Assembly (NCBI GenBank): GCA_018907035.1
Contig: JACCIC010000063.1
Coordinates: 1,435,001 to 1,499,000, forward strand
Length of the DNA: 64,000 bases
From: Sycobia sp. Sy_11
Taxonomy: Eukaryota; Arthropoda; Insecta; Hymenoptera; Epichrysomallidae
Direction: 5' to 3'
Made by a program: the position numbers and the translations under genes. The notes beneath the pieces were generated by a model. It worked only from the letters and a program-made list of their open reading frames with translations, did not search any database and was not told the origin of the DNA. Shown here piece after piece: positions 10,207 through 21,700 of this stretch; the stretch's first letter is position 1; every line of letters begins with the position of its first letter.

Positions 10207-10641
10207 ATGATACCAATACTAGACTCCGACGGAATAAGTATCTATATAGACACTAGGTTACAACACCTAGAACAAAATATTGATGCATTAATCGGCAACG
10301 ATCATGTCCGTTGTGGATTCGGAAACTATTTCAATAAAAGAATATACCAATTGGAATAGGCTCTGAATAAGGAATAAGCCGAAAATAAACAATTGAAAGA
10401 TACGATATTACAAATATATTCCCTGCTCGCAGAAGTGCAGGATGAATTCAAAAATTCAGAAAGGAGAGAACAAATTATAGCCTTAGTAAAGGAAAAGTAA
10501 AGAGATGAAAGAAACTTGCGAAAAATTATTGCTACAATTATCAAGGCTACGATAAGCCTACACAAATTATCTAAAGAGGAGGATACTGAAACTCTAGAAA
10601 GCTTAGAAAAGGCATTTAAACAACTTTCCTTAATGGAATAA
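10207..10641 (+). pseudogene. decayed ORF of the outer element, coiled-coil-like, three in-frame stops
   Basis: The frame from ATG 10207 runs 144 codons to TAA 10639. It is interrupted at TAG 10357, TAA 10375 and TAA 10498. All three stops are one C-to-T change away from Gln codons. The product is rich in Glu, Lys, Leu and Ile with heptad-like spacing (QLKDTILQIYSLLAEVQDEF), so it was probably helical. It sits where the start of gag is expected, but I see no capsid homology. It could be a gag N-terminal part or an accessory ORF. Confidence 0.55.
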
Positions 10642-10863
10642 ACCTCACAACTAGAAGTGGGATTAAATAATCAAAAATTAATAAAAATTTTATTTTCAAA
10701 AGAAAAACACATTATTTAGTGATAAAAAAACAATCATTTAGTGATAAAAAAAGGAGGGAGAAGGTAACAAATGAACATAACAAATCGTCGAAAAGCCTAA
10801 ATCGAGATGTTACATGTTAAACAAATGAATTAACGTTAAGAAATTAATAACCCAATTCAATAT

Positions 10864-11069
10864 AATGAGGCCTACGATGGCTCGATCGCTAGAGCGAAGG
10901 ACTACTAACTCGGTGATCCGAGTTCAAATCCCGGTCTCGGCCGATTGATACAGGCACCGCTGTAATTATTTACATGTGCTTTGTTTACAAACACATCGTA
11001 GACCTCCGTCGCTGATTAGCACCGATAATTGGAAGCATAAATAAAGCGACGTTAAATAACATAAAAAAA
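10864..11069 (+). mobile_element. tRNA-derived SINE with 10-bp target duplication
   Basis: The head is tRNA-like: an A-box region (TGGCTCGATCGCTAGAGCG) and a B box (GAGTTCAAATCC) in normal spacing, with GGCC at 10869 pairing GGCC near 10940. A unique body (ACACATCGTAGACCTCCGTC region) and an A-rich tail at 11062-11070 follow. AATTCAATAT occurs on both sides (10854-10863 and 11070-11079), a clear target-site duplication. It would be transcribed by RNA polymerase III and moved by a LINE in trans. Confidence 0.85.
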
Positions 11070-11079
11070 AATTCAATAT

Positions 11080-13488
11080 GCTAAATCTGCATTCAATAAA
11101 TCTGCGGTAATATCCGGCTAAACCAAGAAACTGTCGCACGTTCTTTGCGGCTTTTACCTTTTCCTCGTCGGGACTAACTAAGTCCCTTTTCACTCAAACC
11201 GTTGTCCTAGATAATTCACTTCTCTTTTCAGAAATTCGCACTTCTGTTTGTAATTTCAATCCGGCGTCTGGAAGTCTGTTTAATAATAGGCTCAATTTTC
11301 TATCGTGTTCTGCCAGTGTGTTTGCATATATCACAATGTCGTCCAAGTACACAAACAGTTCTCTGCCTTGTAGTCCTCTTAATAAGGTATCCATTAACCT
11401 TTGGAAAGTGGCGGGTGCATTTTTCAACCCAAAAGGCATACAAACGAATTGATAGTGTCCAAATGGCGTACTAAAAGCTGTTTTATGTGCATCTCTCGGG
11501 TCCATCTTAATTTGGTGAAACCTTGATGCAAGATCTAATACGGAGTAATATTTTGTACCTCCTACTTGGTCAAATATCTCAGTGATATTCGGCAATGGAT
11601 ATGCATCGCTTACTGTTTTTTCGTTCAAAGCTCTGTAGTCAAGCACCATTCACCATCTTGGCCGACCTTGTGAGTCTGCTTTCTTTTTTACAATCCAAAT
11701 TGGGCTATTAAATGGAGAATCGGAGTTCTCTATCACCCCTTGGTTTAATAAATCATTCACCTGTCTATCTATTTCTTCTTTGAGCGAGTGAGGAAATTTG
11801 TATTGTCGGGATTGATTGGTTCTTCATCTGTTCTTTTTATTCTGTGAGTTTTAGTATCTGTTCCAGGCAATGAATCTCCGGGTAGAAAGAACATGTCGTG
11901 ATTTTTTTCGACTAAATGCTGTACGTATTCTTTTTCGGTTTTATCAAGATTATCTGTGCGTATTATATCTCTTATAGATGCGGTTTGTACGGAAGTTAAG
12001 TTGTCCGTGGGGAAAACGGTGGGTTCATTATTTATCCCTTTTGAGGGGATGTTCAGTTCTTTAAATATTAGTTCTTGTGTAAGTGAATAAAGCGTCTTTG
12101 TGGATATACTCTCATTAGCGAAGTAATTATTTAAAAATTCATTTGTTTCGTCATCTATGTGTAACAATTCTTCGTTCAGCCTTTGTTGTTCATCGTTTAT
12201 TTCGCTCTCGTCGCTCAGACTATCGGTAGATGCGTTCGCGAGTAACGAGTCTACCATATGGTCTATTTCTCTTTCTTCCATTTCCACGGCTAAATTTTTG
12301 CGAAGCATGTCTGGTGATACAAATTCAATCGGTTGGTTATGAGTATAAAGAAACTCTAGTCGTTTCATCTCGTAGTTTAGTGTTACTCGAACGTCGCTTA
12401 AATATCGTGCCCCCAAAATACCGGAATATGGTATTGGAAAATGATCAGAGACGACGTGGAAACTAGAGATTCCTCCCAAAACTTTAATTTTTAAAGTTCC
12501 TAGGGTGGAAAATTGTTCTGAGCTTACACCCCTCAAGAGTCCTTTCTATGACTTTCTATGAATTTCCTTCAGATCCTGCGTCTACTAGGAATCTACATTT
12601 GCCGCCCATTGGGTTCTTGGTAATCACGGTAGGAAGTAACTCCGTTTTCTGTTCGACGTGGATATCCACAATGCTAAATGTAGGGATGCCTAAGGTTTCA
12701 TTTCCTAGTCGTACGTTCGTCGTTTGGTCAGCTATGATGAGTTGTTTATGGCTAAAGTTTAATTCGGCGTTGGTATCTGTTAAGAATTCTGATCGTATGA
12801 TTCCATTGTATGGAATAGGAAAATCGTCTGATACCACGAGAAGTTCGATTCTTTGTTTGATAAATTTTTGATTCGTTTATGTGTGCCCCTTTTGGTATTG
12901 ATCCTATTTTGATAATGCTTACTTCGGATCTACTGTTTATCATAAAAGAAAGAAGACATTGCGGCCCGAACTGAACCTCTACGTATGGTACGTAGTTGCT
13001 TATTGTGGCTCCAAGGGTATTAGTTCGCCTAACAGATTCGATAACTGGTTTGTTTTCATTGAGCGCGTTTGACTGTCGCAAGTCCCTTTGTTCGCGCTCT
13101 CGTTCTGGGGACTTCGACCATTTCCCTGGTTATATTGCCGCTTTTGACATTCTGATATTGTGTGCCCTAGGTACTTGCAATAAGCACATGTGGGTCTGTT
13201 AGAACTGGCTGCGGTTTGCTGGGCACGATCGCGTACTCTACATATAGCTTCAGAGTGCCCTAGGCGTCCACATTTTTGGCATTTCGGAATCGGTTTTTGT
13301 TTATTCGTTTGACAAGTTCGACAGAAGTTAGCTGTATGGCCAGGCTTATTACATAGATGGCATGTTATAGACGATGGTCTATTGCTACTTTTGCAGTCGC
13401 GGGCATTATGACTGATTGTGTTACATGCTTGATATTTGATCGTTGCGAAGCACTGATTTATACACGGTGCAATAAATGCCACATTCAT
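11080..13488 (-). pseudogene. gag nucleocapsid, protease and RT of a Gypsy-clade element, inverted
   Basis: Read from 13488 downward. First comes a nucleocapsid region with three zinc-knuckle-like groups (CHLCNKPGHTANFC; CQKCGRLGHSEAIC; CAYCKYLGHTISEC). Next is a protease-linker region (FLVDAGSEG; then PIPYSGILGARYL). RT follows from 11649 with DYRALNEKT, the fingers motif KMDPRDAHKTAFST, MPFGLKNAPATFQ and the catalytic YLDD. Then comes a frame break near 11200 and FLGLAGYYRRFIE, ending near 11085. Several frame changes (about 12840, 12540, 11770 and 11650) make it non-functional. RNase H and the integrase core are absent. Since the matching integrase end lies on the other strand at 13567, I infer an inversion inside the outer element; a separate truncated element is the alternative. 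Confidence 0.8.
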
Positions 13489-13566
13489 TTATGAGTGCAC
13501 TCTCTTCCCTCTCTCACTCACGCGCGCTCTCTTACTCGTGCGCTTTCCAACACACGGAGCGCCGCA

Positions 13567-14052
13567 TATATTGCAAACAACATTTGTGTCCAAGAAAGCA
13601 CCAAGCATACATCGTATGAATTAATTTTCGGTAGAATCGCCAGGTTGCCTTCTATCGATCCTTCAAGAGAAGGGGACTTATTACCCACGTACAAGGGATA
13701 TCTAGTCGACTTAGTCATACGGCTGAATGGAATCCAGAAATTAGCCTACGACAACCTAGTATCCTCAAAATTTCGTTCGAAGAAATACTACGACAGAAAA
13801 ATTAATCCACGGTATTTTAAAATAGGGGATTATGTATTCCTATTGCCTGGTCCTAAACCAAATAAATTTGGAAACCATTGCTTTGGACCTCATAAAATAT
13901 TAGAAGTGTTGAACAAGAATAATATTAGGATTCAAGTAAATAAAAGCAGTAAGATCGTTCATGCGAATAGACTTCGCATCTCTTACATAAATAAAAAAAT
14001 AACAACTCAAAAGAAAAAGGGTAGACAGAAGGAACAGGAGAAACCAAATTAA
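13567..14052 (+). pseudogene. integrase C-terminal part of the outer Gypsy-clade element
   Basis: An open frame gives the end of the integrase: ESTKHTSYELIFGRIARLPS, then a helical stretch, KYYDRKINPRYFKIGDYVFL (the SH3-like C-terminal region), GPHKILEVL and IVHANRLRISY, ending in a Lys-rich tail with stop at 14050. The catalytic DDE core and zinc-binding N-terminus are missing upstream, where the inverted segment abuts. Gypsy/errantivirus-type integrases end this way shortly before env. It was one continuous pol with the inverted RT if the inversion model holds. Confidence 0.8.
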
Positions 14053-14141
14053 TCAGTGTCACTCTTAGCTAAGAAAATAATTATTTCTATCATTTTAAAC
14101 ATTTTAAAAACTTTTTTTTATATAATAAAATTTATATATAT

Positions 14142-15120
14142 TGTGACGGGGAACGCAAGCACTGCGTGCGCTTGCTTTCCCCGTCCCGTTGCTCTCTCTC
14201 TAGCCGTAGCATGTACATATGTATTTGTATATTTGCATGTAGAAATGTTTATCTGTTACAGGCTGACGCACAACCACCGGCGGAGAGGTAAGTGAGAGAG
14301 AGAGAGAGAGAGCGGGGAGTGGGGAGAGACAGCCACGCGCGCGAAGAAACAAAAAAAAAAGAAAGAAAGCCGCGAGCTAAGACAACGCGTCGTTACCGGC
14401 CTTCTACGCACGTCGTCCGTTTCCTTTTTTTCGGTTGCTACCGCCGTGCCGCGACTAATCGTGTATGGGAACCTGCCTTGTGCTCCAAGGTTCCCCCCGC
14501 CTCGTACCTCGTCTTCGGGGAGAGTGCCCGATTTGACGCGCTTGCTGTGCCACAGTGGTGTGAGGGTGTGCAGTGCACCCGCGCCGAACACGAGCTCGAG
14601 CGGACGAATTGTCGTCCGCCCCATCTACGCGGAATAACCGCCCCATCCCGGGGCTCCCGGAGGCCAACGTCACCGCCGCCCCCGGCAAAGGAAGGCGCTA
14701 TTGCCGGGCGAGAACGCGCTGCGAGACCTACGAGCTCCGGCTCCCTGTAAGTGGCAGCTCCTTTTCTCTCTCTCTCTCTCTCTCTTCCCGAACGCCTCGC
14801 GCGCCGTCGCCTCGCGCGCCGTCGCCTCGGCGACCCTCGGCCTGCGTCCCGCACGCCTCGTATATAGGCGGTGCATTGTATTTTTTAGCACTGCGCCATT
14901 AAAACTTATTTAAATTTTAATTATTTTTATTATTTTATTATTTCAAGTGTGCCCCATTGGCCGCCCTATCCCACGCGCAGTCCTGAACGCGATATTTCGC
15001 CCTTCGCAGACCGCCCCTCTCCCTCGCCGGAATCCTTCGGGGCTAAGCCCAGCCGGGCACAGATTTGCAACGGCCGTGCCCGCCGTCCTCGTGCTCGAGG
15101 CGGACACGCGCACCGTTACA
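14142..15120 (+). repeat. 5' LTR of the inner element
   Basis: A GC-rich LTR with (GA)n near 14295, (TC)n near 14764, the tandem CGCGCGCCGTCGCCT around 14800-14830, a TATA-like TATATAGG at 14861 and ATTAAA near 14898. Open frames on both strands across the LTR recur in the 3' LTR and are composition effects, not genes. Confidence 0.95.
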
Positions 15121-15138
15121 TGGCGCCCAACGCGATCT
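15121..15138 (+). promoter_or_regulatory. primer-binding site, lysine-tRNA type
   Basis: TGGCGCCCAACGCGATCT directly follows the LTR end. The first 12 bases are the usual complement of the tRNA-Lys 3' end used by many Gypsy elements. Confidence 0.85.
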
Positions 15139-16807
15139 CGGGATCGCACTTTATATAAGAATATTTTATATATCTTTATATATATCATTACATATATACA
15201 TTTTATAATATATATGTAATGATATATTGTACTACAGTGCCCCGGCGAATATTCGCAAGTGACGCGGATGCGCGAAAATAATTTAATAATTTTATCATAG
15301 TGAAAATTGTAATATTACAGAGTGCGAACGTACAAAACATCGCGAGTGTTTACGTTGCGAGTTCGTAGTTGTAAACACTCTCGATGTCGGCCAAGGCCAA
15401 TGGCAATTCGGCGAAAGCGGCTGAAAAGCAGCACAAATGAAATATAATGCCGAATACGGTAATATAATATTTGTGCAGTTTTTCAAGCAAAACTAATTTT
15501 AAGTTAAATAGATACATATACATTAATTTATATAATACTGATATATATATTAATTGGATGTAACTTTAAAATTTAGCTTAAATTAAATATGTGAATTCCA
15601 TCTAAGCTAAACTAAAATTAATCAATAATTAATTTTTAAGATAGCGTAATATGAAAATATAACTGATATAAATAGATTTACATTCGCCATTATAATATAA
15701 TAATAAATTTTCGCCGTTGCAGGCATAAGGAACATTTAGTGTAAATTAAATATAATTAAAAGTTCTCTTCTTTACACATAGTCGACTATAAATAGCGAAG
15801 TCAGCGATCTGTGTATACTCACATACACACACCACCGCGACTCTACGCTGTACATACAGTGTACATGCGACTAACGCAAAATTTTCTTTGCTCTCAATTT
15901 AATTTGATCAAAATTGATTATTCCTTTTATGCTTTTCGCTTTCGGATCTTCATTTGGATATTGTAATATCTCTAATATTTTTGCAGTATAATTTAAAAAT
16001 TAAAAATTTTTTTTTTTCTTTTGAAAACTAAAAATTAAAAATTTTTTTTTGAAAACTAAAATTAAAAAATTTTTTTTTTTTTTGAAAACTAAAAATTAAA
16101 ATTTTTTTTTTTTTTGAAAACTAAAATTGAAATTTTTTATTTTTTTTTGAAAACTAAAAATTAAATTTTTTTTATTTTTTTTGTGAAAACTAAATATTTA
16201 ATTTTTTATTTTTTTTTGAAAACTAAAAATTAAAATTTTTTTTTTTTTTTGTGAAAACTAAATATTTAATTTTTTTGGTTTTTTCGAAAACTAAAAATTA
16301 AAGTTTTTTTTGAAAACTGTAAAATAAAATTTTTTGTAGAAGTTATAAAAGAACTAAAAATAAACTATATTTTTATTTTTTTGTTTTTTTTGTGTTTTCT
16401 TTTTTTTTTTGTATTTTTGTATTTTTTTTACATTGCTTGAAAAATACAAAAAGGAAAAACTATTACAATTTCAAAATAAATTTTTTTTTTGGAAAATCGA
16501 GAATCCGAAAGCCGAAATAAAAATTTTGGGAAAATTTTTGGTAAATTTCTTTTGATAATTTTTGAAAATTGTTGAATTCTTTTTCTCTTATATTTTCTGG
16601 GTTTTTTTTTGCGTCAGTCGCCCCTAATTTTTGCGTTTTCGCCCTCGCACTCCACTATCTCTTGAGATTGCCGGCTTTTAATTATTTGCTTTTAATTATT
16701 TAATCGAAAGCTTTGGCTGTAACGTTTTATTTTTCTCACGTTGTATTTTTTTTCTTTTTCCGTTTGTTCGTTTGTCTTCTTCTAATTTTCAACTGAAGAA
16801 ATAAAAG
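15139..16807 (+). other. long untranslated leader of the inner element, with T-rich tandem repeats
   Basis: About 1.7 kb lie between the primer site and gag. At 16005-16340 a unit of about 35-45 bp is repeated about eight times: a T run, then GAAAACTAAAAATTAAA. A palindromic AT stretch lies at 15170-15225. No open frame of note. Confidence 0.7.
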
Positions 16808-18767
16808 ATGGCAAATCCGCCAAACGAATTTAACGACTGGCTTCAAAGCCTATGTGAGGAAGAAACAAACCTAATTACAGCGGAACTAGAATTAAAAAAT
16901 GAGGGTTCCCCATTTCAAAGGGCTGCTAGGCTATACCATAGACTAGCAGGAAATTATAGCCCGGGAGATTTTGTGGAATGCGAGAGTGACAGTGATAGAA
17001 TAAAAACACGCGCGCGCAGAGATAAAAATCTGTTAAAGATAATCGTCACCTCGACAATGCGTGACGCAACAAAAACTTATATTTTGGATCGAATGGAAGC
17101 AACGTACACCGAACAAGCGGACGATTCAGCTGACATACAGCAGGCTCGGGAAATTTACCCGAGCACAGATCAAAGAAATAGCACAACAGCTGTCGATCAT
17201 CAAATACAAAATCTGATCGACTTCAATTTGGCTGAGATGAACAGGCATGAACCGCTCGCATGGAGCAGTGCCAACGAATCGCCGATTCAGGCAGCCACCA
17301 CGAGCGTAACTACGCCTCCCGACTCGGGTGTCACGAATGACACCACACGTCGAGCCCAAGTCGCATCTCAGGCGACGAATACAACAGTCGAGCCTCAACC
17401 GACTGACCTCGAAAACAATGTAAACATTCGTCAGGGGTTACATGGCCTGCAAAATATGCTGCAAACTTGGATGCAACACCAAAACTGCACTGTCCAAGAT
17501 TTGCAGCAGAGGCAAAGTGAGATGCACGCTACGCTAGCTAGCATCCAGCAGCAACTGCAGAAATCGGCGCGACGCGACCGTGTCACTTTCCAAGACACGT
17601 ACGATCTGCAATACTTGGAAAGTGACAAAAACCTCAACAATAATAGGTTTGTAGGGTCGACCGGCGAGCCTACGTTTTCGGCTCCTTGCCACCCTCGGTA
17701 CCAAGGGCCTGGAAGGGGGGGACATCACATGGATCGAGATGTGATGAGCTCGCCCGCGAATATAACGCGATCAACGCTGTCAAGCACCTTGGCCCAGCGC
17801 ACGGATATTGGTAAGACCGTGCGCCAATGGAAAATTAGATTCAATGGTGTCAAGGGGAAAAGTGTAGAAGAATTTCTGCAAAGGATCGCGGAATGTCGCA
17901 GGTTGACACCGCTCACGGACGAGGACATGCTCAATGCCATGACGGAGCTCCTCGACGGTGTGGCCCTGCATGGGTACCGTCTATCCCGGAAAGACTGGAC
18001 CACGTGGCAAGAGTTCTGCCACGCAGCCCGGAGCTGCTACGGCGTCGATCGACGCTTCCAAGCTGAGCTAATCAGCGAAGCGCAGCGGCGTACGCAGGCG
18101 AAGCGCGAGCCAACACGTGACTACGTGTTTGTTTGTTAACGATTCTCAATCGGTTCGAAGAACCATGGTCGGACGACAAACAACTCGCCCTGATCTACCG
18201 TAATCTACTCCCGGAGATACAGAAGTTAGTTCCGCGGGAGAAGATTACGAGCGTCAATCGGCTAATCGAGCTCGAGAGGCCGAATGCGTCCTCGATGCGG
18301 AGCGAAATTATAAGCCACCGCCATCACCTGAGGACTGCATAATGCCCGAAGTGGCCTTCCATGCGGCCGACACGTCTCGAACGCGCCCGAAACCAAGGAT
18401 CGCGGCCGTGGACGTGAAGCCGCCCAACTTCAAAGCTCTGGTGCGATAAGTTTTACAAGAGGCTGGCTTTAGAGCCACCTCACCTGATTTAGAGGCGCCA
18501 GGCGTCGCAGCCCTTATCCCGAAGAGCAGCGGTCGCGATTCACGCCCGAGGTCGCCGCGTACAGGAAAAACCAGAGCGTCGACCTCACCTAAGTCGGAGA
18601 GGAAGCCCTCCTTCAAAGGAAAGCTGGTGCACGAGCCCCTCAGTGACAAGAACAAAGGTCAGACAGCAGGTCCTGATCCGCGGTTCTTGTGCTGGGGCTG
18701 AAGTTGGCCTGGCCACACCTTGCGCAGCTGCCCCGAGTGTTCGGGAAATGCGAAAAAGGGCGAGTAA
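16808..18767 (+). pseudogene. gag of the inner element, two frameshifts and two stops
   Basis: Structural polyprotein of the inner element. ATG 16808 opens 443 codons: an N-terminal helical region, a Thr/Ser/Gln-rich linker, then a capsid-type segment (VRQWKIRFNGVKGKSVEEFL). The frame shifts near 18130 and again near 18270; the continuation has WSDDKQLALIYRNLLPEI. A TAA at 18447 and a TGA at 18699 follow. The TGA replaces the second Cys of the only zinc knuckle (CWG-stop-SWPGHTLRSC). Gag ends at TAA 18765. AAAAAGGG at 18753 just before the stop fits a -1 shift into pol, which is in that frame; this is inference. Confidence 0.85.
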
Positions 18768-21700
18768 TTGAGGTCCAACTCGCCCCTACGCTCCGTGAGA
18801 CCTCTGAAGATCAGCATGCAGCTGCGAGGACACAGGGCAATGATGATTGCCCCCTCCTGTCTGTAAAGGAGGAGCATCACGACCGTGACTCCGCTGACTC
18901 AGCCACAAGTGTCGACCCCGATCGGTATTCACGATGGTGGGTACAGGTAGGCATAGGCGAGTTTCGCATTCATGCACTGCTTGATGCAGGGGCTGCTCGT
19001 ACAGCTCTCGGAGCAATCGGCCTGCAGATCGCATCTGCCCTCGGTCGTCTAGTTCGACCCTTTCCTGGATCTGGCGCTCGACTCGCCACGGGAAAAATTG
19101 AGCCGATAATAGGCCAGGTGGCCCTTCCGTTTGCCATAGCAGACGTAGAAATGGAGCTAGACGTCATCATAATTCCAGACTTGGAAAATGACTGTCTGCT
19201 CGGTGCAAACTTCTACCGCGCCTTCAATGCGGTCATCCACCCGCGCGACAACACCATGTCGATCGAGGGTGCTGCGGATTTCGTTCCGTTACAACTTTGC
19301 ACCGTCTCAGTTACCTCGGCGTATTCGCTTGCCTCTATAGGCTTGGCCGATATTAACGATAGTCAACGTCGAGCTCTCGAGGAACTCCTCGACCGGATGC
19401 TGCCTCCGGCTGATCAGCCTCTGGGCTGCACGCATCTGACCGACCACGTGATCGATGTCGGCGATGCTAAGCCGATTAAGCAGCGTTATTATCCGGTCTC
19501 TCAGGAGATAGAGCTGGAAATGCATGCGCAAGTTCGCAAGATGCTTGATCAGGGCGGAATTCGCAGATCAACCAGCGAATGGTCTAGCCCCGTCGTGATG
19601 GTTCGCAAGAGCGATGGGAGCTACCGATTCTGTGTGGACTATCACAAATTGAATTCCATGTCCAAGGTCAGCGCGTACCCGCTTCCTTACATGGACGTAA
19701 TCTTACGGAAACTGAGAAATGCGCGATACATCTCCACACCGGACCTCAGCAGCGCCTACCATCAGGTCCCTCTTCGGTGGCCGGTGGCCCTGCCACCTTT
19801 CAGCAGTTAAGCGACAAGCTGATCGGCCCTGAAATGGAGCCGGTGGCCTTCGCCTACCTCGATGATGTGATCATCGCTACGGAGAGCTTTGACGAGCACC
19901 TCAGGTGGCTCGAACATATCCTGAAACGGATTTCCGATGCCGGCTTGACCATCAATCGGCAGAAGAGTAAATTCGGACTCGCAGAGGTACGGTTCCTCGG
20001 CGTCCTCGTGGATCGTGACGGTTTTCGACCCGATCCGGATAAGATTGCACCAATCTTGACTTACGCCGCACCAAAGAACCTGAAGCAGCTCCGTAGGTTT
20101 TTAGGCCTTGCGTCCTGGTATCGCAAGTTCTTAGAGAACTTCGCAACGCTTGCTGAGCCTCTCACCCGATTAACCAAGAAGAACATCAAGTACCATTGGG
20201 GAGAAGAGCAACCGCAAGCCTTCGAACAAATCCGGGCGCTCGTCGCATCTGCACCCGTCCTTTCTCGACCGTCGTTTGGAGAAACGTTCGTCATCCAGAC
20301 GGACGCCAGCGACTCGGGACTAGGCGCCGTGCTCACGCAAGCTGTTGATGGCGAGGAGCGCGTGCTCTCCTACGCTAGTCGCACGATGACTGCGGCTGAG
20401 CGTAATTATTCGGTCACCGAACGTGAGTGCCTCGTCGTGCTATGGGCTGTGCGTAAATTCCGCCCGTACGTCGAGGGCTATCACTTCCAGGTGATAACCG
20501 ATCACAGCAGCCTTCGTTGGCTGCACTCATTGCGCAACCCCACGGGCAGACTCGCCCGTTGGGCCTTGGAATTGCAGGAATATGACTACGAAGTCATCCA
20601 TCGGAAAGGTACCTTGAATTGCGTACCAGACGCCCTCTCTCGTTTGTACGAAAACGAGCCGACCTGCGAAGTCGCCTCCCTCGGCGTCACCGATGTGCAA
20701 GATCCCTGGTATTTGCGCCTTCGTAAGACAATGGTGAGCGATCCGACCAACCTCCCATGGTGGAAAGTCGTTGGGCAGCGACTATACTACTACCGTCCCG
20801 ATCCTGCCGTCGAAGACTTAGTAGATGACCAGGATGCGTGGAAGTTAGTCGTACCTAAAGGAGATCGTCGTACCGTTCTTCATGAACGTCATGAGGAGCC
20901 CACAGCTGGTCATTTCGGACTCATAAAACGTATGACCGAATTGCACGATCATACTATTGGCCATCAATGCACAAAGATGTGACACAATTTGTCCGTGACT
21001 GCACCGTGTGCCAACAATGTAAGGTACAGCAGACTGCACCAGCTGGCCTGATGGGCTATCGAACGGTCACCCGTCCTTGGGAAATAGTAGCTGGAGATGT
21101 GATGGGTCCATTTCCACGATCCACCCGGGGATACGAGTATTTGCTCGTCTTCATGGATCTGTTCACTCGCTGGGTAGAATGTATCCCCATCCGAAAGACG
21201 AATGCGCAAACGATTCGCCGCTAGTTGAAAGATCGAGCATTTTTACGCTTTGGTACGCCCGAAGTATTCCTATCGGACAATGGCACCGAATTTCGTAATA
21301 AAATCATTGAGAAATTCCTTGTGGAGCGTGGGGTGGAGCATTCCACGATACCCCCTTATCACGCTCAAGCCAATCCGGTAGAGAGGGTCAATAGGACTTT
21401 GAAGACCGCGATAATCGCCTTCATTGAGGAGTCTCACAGTACTTGGGATGCGCACATCGCCGAGCTCATGTTCGCGTACAATACATCCGTACAAGACTCC
21501 ATTGGCGTAAGTCCGGCCTTCCTTAACACGGGTCGTCACCCCCCAGCCCCTGGCACACACCGTCGCCAGGAGGAGCAGCGCGCACAGATTGCCCAAGAAG
21601 AGGCTGCTCTACAACATTGGAAAGAGCGCATGGAGAAATTATCTGATCTCCACCTAAAGGCAGCGGAAAACTCGCAGAAAGCGCAGGCAAAGCAAGCTCG

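Noticed and set aside
9999..10216. Tyr/Ile-rich small membrane-like proteins on the - strand
   Set aside because: They are translations of TA microsatellites.
10866..10942. Functional tRNA gene
   Set aside because: The head has A and B boxes but poor cloverleaf pairing, and it continues into a SINE body, A tail and target duplication.
14256..14913. Long open frames on both strands of the LTR, rich in Arg, Ser and Pro
   Set aside because: They recur unchanged in the 3' LTR, overlap each other in up to five frames and follow from the GC-rich composition. They carry no domain.
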